Assembly (NCBI RefSeq): GCF_004361915.1
Contig: NZ_SNWP01000010.1
Location: forward strand, 558,001 to 622,000
Reading direction: 5' to 3'
DNA length: 64,000 nt
DNA from: Sediminibacterium goheungense
GTDB taxonomy: Bacteria; Bacteroidota; Bacteroidia; Chitinophagales; Chitinophagaceae
Below, piece after piece: positions 17,328-24,226 of this stretch. A program made the translations under genes and the position numbers. Below the pieces are notes generated by a model. It was not told the origin of the DNA and did not search any database. It saw only the letters and a list, made by a program, of their open reading frames with translations. How positions within the stretch are numbered: position 1 is the stretch's first letter; each line of letters opens with the position of its first letter.

Positions 17328-18389
17328 TCAGTTTGTTTGCAAAGTAAACCAATCATGCATGGCATCTACCAGTGCTGTATTCTCTTTTTCGGTACCAATC
17401 GTAATACGTAGGCACTCTTCACAAAGTTCCACATTACTGCGGTCACGCAGAACAATACCCCTGGTTAATAAAAACTCATAGATCTTTCGTGCCTGGGCAA
17501 TTTTCACCAGTATAAAATTGGCGTCAGACGGATAAACTTTTTCTACCGTTGGCATAGATTCAAATACCTCTGCAAGGGCATTACGCATATCAACCAATAT
17601 TTTAATCATATCATTTACCTGCCCTACTTCCTCTAATGCTTTTACTACCAGCTCCTGTGTTGACTGATTAATATTGTAAGGAGGCTTTACTTTATTCATC
17701 ACTTCAACTATACTCTGCGACGCAAATGCCATACCCAAGCGAAGCCCTGCTAGTCCCCATGCTTTACTAAGGGTTTGTAATACAACCAGATTAGGGTATT
17801 CAGCAAGTTCCTGTACAAAAGATTTCTGTTGTGCAAAATTGATATAGGCTTCATCGATCACCACAATACCATTGAAATTATTCAGCACCATTTCAATATC
17901 CGTTCTATTCAATGAATTACCTGTAGGATTATTGGGTGAACAGAGCCAGATAATTTTTGTGTGGGCATCTTCCAGGTTCTCCATGTGTACAAGATCCAGC
18001 TGAAAATCGGGCAACAGTGGCGCTTTACGTATTTCAATATTGTTAATATTGGCACTCACTTCATACATGCCGTAGGTAGGTGGGCAAATAATGATGTTGT
18101 CTTGCCCAGGTTCACAAAAACAACGAAACAAGATGTCGATACATTCATCACTACCGTTTCCCAGAAAAATATGCTCTGCACCTATTCCTTTTATATTACT
18201 CAGCCTTTGTTTCACTGCCAATTGATGTGGATCGGGATAACGATTATACCATTTAGTAAGTGGTGATCCCAGACTGTTTTCATTGGCATCTAAAAAAACT
18301 TTTGCCTCACCACTAAATTCATCGCGGGCTGAAGAATAAGGTTTTAATTTTTTAATATTATCCCTGATAAGTAATTCGAGGTTGAACAT
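17328..18389 (-). CDS. hisC: Histidinol-phosphate aminotransferase
   Basis: 353 residues, the normal length for the class II-like HisC subfamily. DANENSLGSP near the N-terminus binds the substrate phosphate; CSPNNPTGN and VVIDEAYINF bind PLP; LSKAWGLAGLRLG contains the Schiff-base Lys209. It converts imidazole-acetol phosphate and Glu to histidinol phosphate. It is third in the operon, 27 bases after hisD. Confidence 0.96.
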   Translation of the reverse strand: MFNLELLIRDNIKKLKPYSSARDEFSGEAKVFLDANENSLGSPLTKWYNRYPDPHQLAVKQRLSNIKGIGAEHIFLGNGSDECIDILFRCFCEPGQDNIIICPPTYGMYEVSANINNIEIRKAPLLPDFQLDLVHMENLEDAHTKIIWLCSPNNPTGNSLNRTDIEMVLNNFNGIVVIDEAYINFAQQKSFVQELAEYPNLVVLQTLSKAWGLAGLRLGMAFASQSIVEVMNKVKPPYNINQSTQELVVKALEEVGQVNDMIKILVDMRNALAEVFESMPTVEKVYPSDANFILVKIAQARKIYEFLLTRGIVLRDRSNVELCEECLRITIGTEKENTALVDAMHDWFTLQTN

Positions 18390-18416
18390 AATAAAGCATT
18401 CTTATGAATTATGAAT

Positions 18417-19688
18417 CTATTGTCTGATCAATACAGCATTTTTATGCGCTTCCAATCCTTCAGCATCCGCCATCGCAGCAACTGTTCCGGCGATAGATAA
18501 AAGTCCTTCTTTAGTGAGTTTCTGATAAGTGATCTTTTTCACAAAAGAATCTACACTTACACCACTATATGCTCTTGCATACCCATTGGTAGGTAGTGTA
18601 TGATTGGTTCCGCTTGCATAATCGCCCACGCTTTCTGGTGAATAATTACCAAGAAAAACAGACCCTGCATTGATGATTTTCTCTGCAATCTGTTCATCTC
18701 TTTCACAGGAAATAATCAGGTGCTCAGCAGCATATTGGTTCACCAGGTCAATCGCTTCAGCAATATCCTTAACAATAACTGCTTTACTATTGATAAGTGC
18801 CTGAGCCGCCATCTCTTTTCGGGGCAATGCCTGTAATTGTATATCCAGTTCCTTTACAACTGCATCCACTAATGCATTATCTGTACTTACCAGTAATACC
18901 TGGCTATCTGTTCCGTGTTCCGCCTGGCTCAATAAATCAGCTGCAACAAATGCCGGATTAGCGGTATGATCGGCCAGAACACATACTTCACTCGGGCCTG
19001 CGGGCATATCAATAGCAATACCATCCTGTTGCACCAACTGCTTGGCACAGGTTACATATTGATTACCGGGGCCAAATATTTTATACACCTGTGGAATGGT
19101 TGCTGTACCATAAGCCATGGCTGCAATGGCCTGCACACCTCCAACGGTGAATATTCTTGTGATCCCAACCAGGTTAGCAGCATATACAATGGCAGGATGA
19201 AGCTTACCACTTTTATCAGGAGGTGAGCAGAGAATAATTTCTTTACAACCTGCAATCTGTGCCGGTATGCCCAGCATCAGAATCGTTGAAAATAAAGGCG
19301 CTGTTCCCCCTGGAATATAAAGACCGACTTTTTCGATACCAACCGATTTTCTCCAGCACCGGATACCTTTCATTGTCTCCACTACTTCAACAGCTGTTTT
19401 TTGCTGTTCATGAAAGATGCGGATATTGTGTGCTGCCTGTTTAATGGCGCGCTTCAGATCGTCAGGAACCAGTTGAATGGTTTGGTTGATCACAGCTTCC
19501 GTCATTTCAAAAGATTCAAGCTGCACCCCATCAAACTGTCTGGTAAATTGTAATACGGCTTTATCGCCATCCTGTCTTACTACATCCATAACGGCTTTTA
19601 CCTGTTGCTGTAAAGTAACCGTATCTATTGCCGGTCTTTTCAGTAACTCATTCCATTGCGAACGGGAAGGAAATGCTATACGTTTCAT
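18417..19688 (-). CDS. hisD: Histidinol dehydrogenase
   Basis: 423 residues. Typical HisD blocks are visible: GLYIPGGTAPLFSTILMLGI, VYKIFGPGNQYVTCAKQLV, IDMPAGPSEVCVLAD, LLSQAEHGTDSQ and YAAEHLIISC with zinc-site His/Glu, and GDYASGTNHTLPT. It performs the last two oxidation steps, histidinol to histidine, with NAD and zinc. It lies 9 bases after hisG in the same operon. Confidence 0.97.
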   Translation of the reverse strand: MKRIAFPSRSQWNELLKRPAIDTVTLQQQVKAVMDVVRQDGDKAVLQFTRQFDGVQLESFEMTEAVINQTIQLVPDDLKRAIKQAAHNIRIFHEQQKTAVEVVETMKGIRCWRKSVGIEKVGLYIPGGTAPLFSTILMLGIPAQIAGCKEIILCSPPDKSGKLHPAIVYAANLVGITRIFTVGGVQAIAAMAYGTATIPQVYKIFGPGNQYVTCAKQLVQQDGIAIDMPAGPSEVCVLADHTANPAFVAADLLSQAEHGTDSQVLLVSTDNALVDAVVKELDIQLQALPRKEMAAQALINSKAVIVKDIAEAIDLVNQYAAEHLIISCERDEQIAEKIINAGSVFLGNYSPESVGDYASGTNHTLPTNGYARAYSGVSVDSFVKKITYQKLTKEGLLSIAGTVAAMADAEGLEAHKNAVLIRQ

Positions 19689-19697
19689 ATCAGTAAC

Positions 19698-20552
19698 TTA
19701 AACAATCATTTTTTCAATTGGTACAACCAGTATCCCCTGCGCTCCTGCAGCTTTGAGTTGTTCTATAATATCCCAGAAATCATTTTCATTGAGCACGCTA
19801 TGTACACTGCTCCATCCCGGATCTGCCAGCGGCAATACTGTAGGACTTTTCATACCCGGCAAAAGAGAAATAATTTCCTTGAGTTTATCGTTAGGTGCAT
19901 TCAATAAAATGTACTTATTATTCTTGGCCTTTTTAACTGACTGTATGCGGAACAACAATCTTTCCAATAATTGCATTTTTACATCATTCAACCCATTGTT
20001 TCGGATGAGTACTGCCTGTGATTGTAAGATGGTTTCTGTTTCCTGCAGGCCATTCATAAACAGTGTTGAACCACTACTCACCAGATCGCAGATAGCATCA
20101 GCCAGACCAATACCCGGTGCAATTTCAACACTACCGCTGATCTCATGTATTTCGGCTTTCACACCCTTCTCCCGGAGAAAAGAATCTACTATTACCGGAT
20201 AACTGGTGGCTATTCTCTTCCCTTCCAAAAAAGAAGCACCTGTATATTGCTCCCCTTTTCGTACAGCAATACTAAGCCTGCATTTACCGAAACCCAGTTT
20301 CTCAACAACATTTACTTTTTTATTTTTTTCATAGACTACATTTTCGCCTACAAAACCAATATCTGCCACAGCATCTTCTACGTATTGGGGAATATCGTCA
20401 TCCCTTAAAAAAAAGACTTCAATGGGAAAATTAGAAGCTTCCGCTTTCAGTTTGTTTACCCCATTACTGATATCAATACCACATTCTTTTAACAAACGAA
20501 TGGAATCATCATGTAAACGGCCACTCTTCTGGATTGCTAATTTCAGTTTCAT
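19698..20552 (-). CDS. hisG: ATP phosphoribosyltransferase, long form
   Basis: 284 residues from ATG 20552; the frame is open 13 codons further up, but MKLKLAIQKSGRL is the family start. The catalytic domain shows LRDDDIPQYVEDAVADIGFVG and the PRPP loop ISGSVEIAPGIGLADAICDLVSSGSTL. About 75 C-terminal residues (LNAPNDKLKEIISLLPGM ... GAQGILVVPIEKMI) are the ACT-like regulatory domain for feedback by histidine, so no HisZ partner is needed. It catalyses the committed step of histidine synthesis. Transcription into hisG must pass the attenuator just upstream (20578-20605). Confidence 0.97.
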   Translation of the reverse strand: MKLKLAIQKSGRLHDDSIRLLKECGIDISNGVNKLKAEASNFPIEVFFLRDDDIPQYVEDAVADIGFVGENVVYEKNKKVNVVEKLGFGKCRLSIAVRKGEQYTGASFLEGKRIATSYPVIVDSFLREKGVKAEIHEISGSVEIAPGIGLADAICDLVSSGSTLFMNGLQETETILQSQAVLIRNNGLNDVKMQLLERLLFRIQSVKKAKNNKYILLNAPNDKLKEIISLLPGMKSPTVLPLADPGWSSVHSVLNENDFWDIIEQLKAAGAQGILVVPIEKMIV

Positions 20553-20577
20553 AATACTGGTTTCCTGGTTAAAATAA

Positions 20578-20605
20578 AAAGGGCTTACCACCCGGTAAGC
20601 CCTTT
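20578..20605 (-). terminator. his attenuator terminator hairpin
   Basis: On the minus strand aaagggcttacc (20605-20594) and ggtaagcccttt (20589-20578) form a perfect 12-bp stem with a 4-base loop, followed directly by a T-rich tract (tttttatttt). It lies between the His leader peptide and hisG, not after a gene, which is the position of an attenuator. Confidence 0.92.
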
Positions 20606-20634
20606 AATGTTTATGATCAGCACATAACACCAAC

Positions 20635-20653
20635 AGCCTACCCTATGGGTAAG
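20635..20653 (-). promoter_or_regulatory. Competing leader/antiterminator segment of the his attenuator
   Basis: On the minus strand CTTACCC (20653-20647) can pair with GGGTAGG (20643-20637) to form a 7-bp hairpin (one G-T pair) straddling the leader stop codon. Alternatively GGTAGGCT (20642-20635) can pair with GGCTTACC (20601-20594), the left arm of the terminator, over 8 bp including two G-T pairs. The second structure would be the antiterminator. A ribosome stalled on the His codons would cover CTTACCC and favour it. Confidence 0.75.
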
Positions 20654-20688
20654 ATATGATGATGGTGGATATGTGCGAATTGTTTCAT
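20638..20688 (-). CDS. hisL: his operon leader peptide (16 residues)
   Basis: ATG at 20688, TAG at 20640-20638. The product MKQFAHIHHHHILPIG has five His in six consecutive positions (H6, H8-H11), codons CAT, CAC, CAT, CAT, CAT. It lies upstream of the attenuator hairpin and hisG and overlaps one of two competing RNA hairpins. It is read as the translation sensor for charged His-tRNA. A promoter ends only a few bases upstream, so the mRNA may be nearly leaderless. Confidence 0.9.
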   Translation of the reverse strand: MKQFAHIHHHHILPIG

Positions 20689-20695
20689 TATAAAA

Positions 20696-20727
20696 CAAAA
20701 ATACAACGTCATCCGCTTATCTACAAA
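20696..20727 (-). promoter_or_regulatory. Predicted Bacteroidota-type promoter of the his operon
   Basis: Read on the minus strand: TTTG (20727-20724), a 20-base spacer, and TATTTTTG (20703-20696), an exact match to TAnnTTTG. The predicted start site lies at roughly 20689-20692, i.e. just before the leader peptide ATG at 20688. Confidence 0.8.
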
Positions 20728-20805
20728 TTTTTTTCACCCGGTCATCTATTAGGACATTATAAGTACCTGAGATTACCTAACTTACGTTTCCCAATTTTAT
20801 TTCGA

Positions 20806-21579
20806 ATGCGGAAAACCTCCATTTGTATTTTATTGCTGTTGCTGGCTTCGTTAGTTTCCGGACAGAAAAGAAAACTGATCTGGAGCGATGAATTTTCAAT
20901 CAAAGGGCTGCCTGATTCCACTAAATGGAATTATGATGTGGGTGGCCATGGTTGGGGAAATAATGAGCTCCAGTATTATACAGCCAAAAAAATAAAAAAT
21001 GCCCGGATCGAAAATGGATTCCTCATCATTGAAGCACACAAAGAAAAAATGGGTGAAAATGATTATAGTTCTGCCCGTTTGGTAACCAAGGGCAAAGGAG
21101 ACTGGAAATATGGCAGAATTGAGGTTCGCGCCAAACTACCCAAAGGTGTTGGTACCTGGCCCGCAATCTGGATGCTGGGCACTACCCCAAAAATTACCTG
21201 GCCCGACGATGGTGAAATTGACATCATGGAACATGTAGGCTACGATCAGGGAACGGTTCATGCATCAGCCCACACCAAAAAATATTTCCATAGCATCGGT
21301 ACGCAAAAAACAGGGACCGTAAAAGTTCCTGACTGTAGTGAAAAATTTCATGTGTATGCACTCGAATGGGATGCTGAAACCATTACCATATTCGTAGATA
21401 AAAAACCGTATTTCACTTTTAAAAATGAACATAGCGGTAACGATGCGTGGCCTTTTGACAAACCCTTTCATCTTTTACTCAACATAGCAGTAGGTGGATC
21501 CTGGGGCGGACAAAAAGGTGTGGATGAAACAGTATTTCCGCAAAGAATGCTGGTGGATTATGTGAGGGTGTATCAGTAA
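20806..21579 (+). CDS. Secreted GH16 beta-glucanase (laminarinase-like)
   Basis: 257 residues from ATG 20806. The frame is open upstream, but there it would overlap the his leader region, and MRKTSICILLLLLASLVSG is a signal peptide. The GH16 catalytic signature GEIDIMEHVG is present: Glu137 nucleophile, Asp139, Glu142 acid/base, with the extra Met of laminarinase/lichenase-type members. LIWSDEF opens the beta-jelly roll; WPFDKPFHLLLNIAVGGSW and VDYVRVYQ close it. It hydrolyses beta-1,3 or mixed beta-1,3-1,4 glucans; exact specificity is not determinable. No CBM or sorting domain. It is divergent from the his operon and followed by a long inverted repeat. Confidence 0.93.
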   Translation: MRKTSICILLLLLASLVSGQKRKLIWSDEFSIKGLPDSTKWNYDVGGHGWGNNELQYYTAKKIKNARIENGFLIIEAHKEKMGENDYSSARLVTKGKGDWKYGRIEVRAKLPKGVGTWPAIWMLGTTPKITWPDDGEIDIMEHVGYDQGTVHASAHTKKYFHSIGTQKTGTVKVPDCSEKFHVYALEWDAETITIFVDKKPYFTFKNEHSGNDAWPFDKPFHLLLNIAVGGSWGGQKGVDETVFPQRMLVDYVRVYQ

Positions 21580-21722
21580 GACCGGAAGTCGGCAGACGGA
21601 AAGACCGAAAGTGGATACTTAAGATTGTGACTTCTTTCCAACTGATCTATTACCGATGGTCGTATATTTTGACTTATCAGCTTAACATCTTCCGGACTTC
21701 CGGTCTTGCGGACTTTCGGACT
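21578..21722. repeat. Long imperfect inverted repeat built of gaccggaag/gtccgaaag words
   Basis: Left arm about 21578-21616 and right arm about 21688-21722. The best perfect core is 13 bp (aagaccggaagtc at 21578-21590 with 21695-21707); further copies of the words gtccgaaag, gacggaaag and tccggaag allow alternative registers. It overlaps the GH16 stop codon and separates this gene from the S9 peptidase gene, both on the plus strand. The same words recur at 46645-46757. Confidence 0.72.
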
Positions 21723-21745
21723 ACATAAAACAAAAACCAACTAAT

Positions 21746-24160
21746 ATGAAAAAATGGTTCTTTGCGTTGTTGATATTGGGAAACAGCTATTACGCTGTAT
21801 ATGCCCAGGACGACAACTCCTATCGTACACCTGCCAAAGAAGTAATGGAATTACTTCTGGCAAAACCAACCCCTTCTGTAAGTATAGATGGTAAAGCTGA
21901 GTGGATGTTGCTTAGTGAACGCAATAGTTATCCTACTGTTGAAGAATTGGGGCAGCCGGAATTACGTATTGCGGGGTTACGTATCAACCCCAATAATTTC
22001 TCGCCCAGCAGACAAAATTTCATCAACAATTTTACACTGCAGAACATCAAATCAGGTCAGGTTTCACAAATAAGCGGACTGCCCGCAAACCTACTTGCAG
22101 GATCTGTAAGCTGGAGCCCTTCCGAAACGAAAATTGCCTTTACACATACCACAGGTTCAAGAGTTGATCTCTATGTTATAGATATTGCTGGCAAGAAAGC
22201 CACTAAAATAAATAAACAGGCCCTGAACACCGTACTTGGCACATCTTATACATGGGTTGATGACAATACAATTATCTACAAAGCAGCCACACAATCTGCT
22301 GCCAGTTCCCCTAAAAGACCGATTACGCCGAAGGGCCCTACCATTCAACAGAATCTTGGGAAAGCCGCACCCAGCCCTACTTATCAGGATCTCATCAAAT
22401 CACCTTTTGATGAACAACTATTTGAATTTTATGCAACAGGCCAACTCATCCAGAATAAGAATGGCGTTGAAACAGTGGTTGGGAAATCAGGTATCGTTTC
22501 TACATTTAGTTTATCGCCAGATAAAAAATATATGATGGTGAGAACCATACGTAAGCCTTTCTCTTATCTGGTTACAGCAAATGGCTTTCCGTCTACCATT
22601 ACTATTAATGACCTTACAGGTAAAGTAGTAAAGGTACTGGCCGATTTACCTTCTTCCGAAGGTACGCCTTCCGGTTACGATAATACCCAAAATATACCAA
22701 GGGGGTTCGACTGGCGCGATGATGAAGCAGCTACAATTACATGGGCGATGCCTTTGGATAGCGGTCTGATAAAAAAACAGGTGGACTACCATGATGCCGT
22801 ATATGCATTAAGTGCACCCTTTACAGGTGAAGCAAAAGAACTGTTTAAAACAAAAACACGTTATGCAGGTACTACCTGGGGTAATGAAACACTCGCGTTG
22901 GTACAGGAAGTATTAAGATCAAAACAAACACTGCGTGTAAGCAGGTTTAACAGCAGTAAGGGGTCTCTTGAACTATTGTTTGAAAGAAACCAGACAGATG
23001 CCTATAACAATCCGGGATCGCCTGTACTTACCCGTAACAAATTCGGAAAATCTGTGATTCAGACAACAGACAATGGCACAAAAATTCTGATGAACAATAC
23101 AACGGGTGCATCAGAAAAAGGTGACCTTCCATTCCTTGCCAAATTTGATCTCACTACCAAAAAGAATGATATTATCTGGCGCTGTCAGGAAGGTGTTTAT
23201 GAAACCGTAAACGAAGTACTGGATGCTGATAAACTCGTTTTATTAACGAGAAAAGAATCGCAAACCGAAGTGCCTAATTATTATATCAAAAACCTGGTAC
23301 TCCGTATTGCTGACAGACCTATTACCCGATTCACCAATCCTTATCCGCAACTTGAGGGTGTAAAAAAAGAGAAAGTAAAATATAAAAGAGCCGATGGTGT
23401 GGACCTTACAGGTGATTTATATTTACCAAAAGGCTACAATAAAGATAAAGATGGCCCTTTACCATTGATTATCTGGGCTTACCCGAGAGAATTTAACAGT
23501 GCTGCAGATGCGGCACAGATCCGTGGCAGTCAATATCGCTTTACTACATTAAGCTGGGGTTCGCCTATCTATTATGTAACCCAGGGATATGCAGTGCTGG
23601 ATAATGCCGAAATGCCAATCGTTGCTACCGCTGCAGATAAAAAACCTAATGATAATTTTGTTGCCCAGTTAAAGATGAATGCGGAAGCAGCTATCAATCA
23701 TCTGTCGGGCCTAGGCGTAGCCGATAAAAATCGTGTAGGCGTAGGTGGACATAGTTATGGTGCTTTCATGACCGCAAACCTGCTGGCACATACCAACCTC
23801 TTCAAAGCAGGTGTAGCAAGAAGTGGTGCTTATAACCGTACATTAACTCCTTTCGGCTTCCAGAATGAAGATCGTACTTACTGGCAGGCTCCTCAGTTGT
23901 ATTATGAAATGAGCCCATTCAGTTATGCCGATAAGATCAAAACGCCTCTTCTTTTAATTCATGGAGATAGCGATGATAATACAGGTACTTATCCTATTAA
24001 CAGTGAGCGCTTGTATGCTGCTATCAAAGGTCATGGCGGTACCGTACGTTTTGTATTTCTGCCTTATGAAGCACATGGTTACAGGGGAAAAGAAAATGTA
24101 TTACATACTTTATGGGAGCAGCAGCAATGGCTTGATAAATATGTAAAAGGCGCTAAATAA
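21746..24160 (+). CDS. S9-family serine peptidase (glutamyl-endopeptidase/S9D-like), secreted
   Basis: 804 residues. Signal peptide MKKWFFALLILGNSYYAVYA, then a beta-propeller of about 500 residues, then the alpha/beta-hydrolase domain. The catalytic triad is visible: Ser670 in GGHSYGAF, Asp743 in HGDSDDNTG and His777 in EAHGY. The block RSGAYNRTLTPFGFQNEDRT around the oxyanion region is typical of the S9D group related to plant chloroplast glutamyl endopeptidase. It cleaves peptides in the periplasm or at the surface. No partner gene; it ends 29 bases before a bidirectional terminator shared with clpB. Confidence 0.9.
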   Translation: MKKWFFALLILGNSYYAVYAQDDNSYRTPAKEVMELLLAKPTPSVSIDGKAEWMLLSERNSYPTVEELGQPELRIAGLRINPNNFSPSRQNFINNFTLQNIKSGQVSQISGLPANLLAGSVSWSPSETKIAFTHTTGSRVDLYVIDIAGKKATKINKQALNTVLGTSYTWVDDNTIIYKAATQSAASSPKRPITPKGPTIQQNLGKAAPSPTYQDLIKSPFDEQLFEFYATGQLIQNKNGVETVVGKSGIVSTFSLSPDKKYMMVRTIRKPFSYLVTANGFPSTITINDLTGKVVKVLADLPSSEGTPSGYDNTQNIPRGFDWRDDEAATITWAMPLDSGLIKKQVDYHDAVYALSAPFTGEAKELFKTKTRYAGTTWGNETLALVQEVLRSKQTLRVSRFNSSKGSLELLFERNQTDAYNNPGSPVLTRNKFGKSVIQTTDNGTKILMNNTTGASEKGDLPFLAKFDLTTKKNDIIWRCQEGVYETVNEVLDADKLVLLTRKESQTEVPNYYIKNLVLRIADRPITRFTNPYPQLEGVKKEKVKYKRADGVDLTGDLYLPKGYNKDKDGPLPLIIWAYPREFNSAADAAQIRGSQYRFTTLSWGSPIYYVTQGYAVLDNAEMPIVATAADKKPNDNFVAQLKMNAEAAINHLSGLGVADKNRVGVGGHSYGAFMTANLLAHTNLFKAGVARSGAYNRTLTPFGFQNEDRTYWQAPQLYYEMSPFSYADKIKTPLLLIHGDSDDNTGTYPINSERLYAAIKGHGGTVRFVFLPYEAHGYRGKENVLHTLWEQQQWLDKYVKGAK

Positions 24161-24189
24161 AATAGCTGACGAACAACAGATAAAAAATA

Positions 24190-24213
24190 AAAAGGCCCCT
24201 TTCGGGGCCTTTT
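24190..24213. terminator. Bidirectional terminator between the S9 peptidase and clpB
   Basis: Perfect 10-bp stem aaaaggcccc / ggggcctttt with TTTC loop, with A/T-rich flanks on both sides, between convergent stop codons. Confidence 0.9.
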
Positions 24214-24226
24214 ATATTAACCGGTG

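Noticed and set aside
19052..19255. Small minus-strand frames within hisD with hydrophobic segments
   Set aside because: Out-of-frame shadows within a conserved gene.
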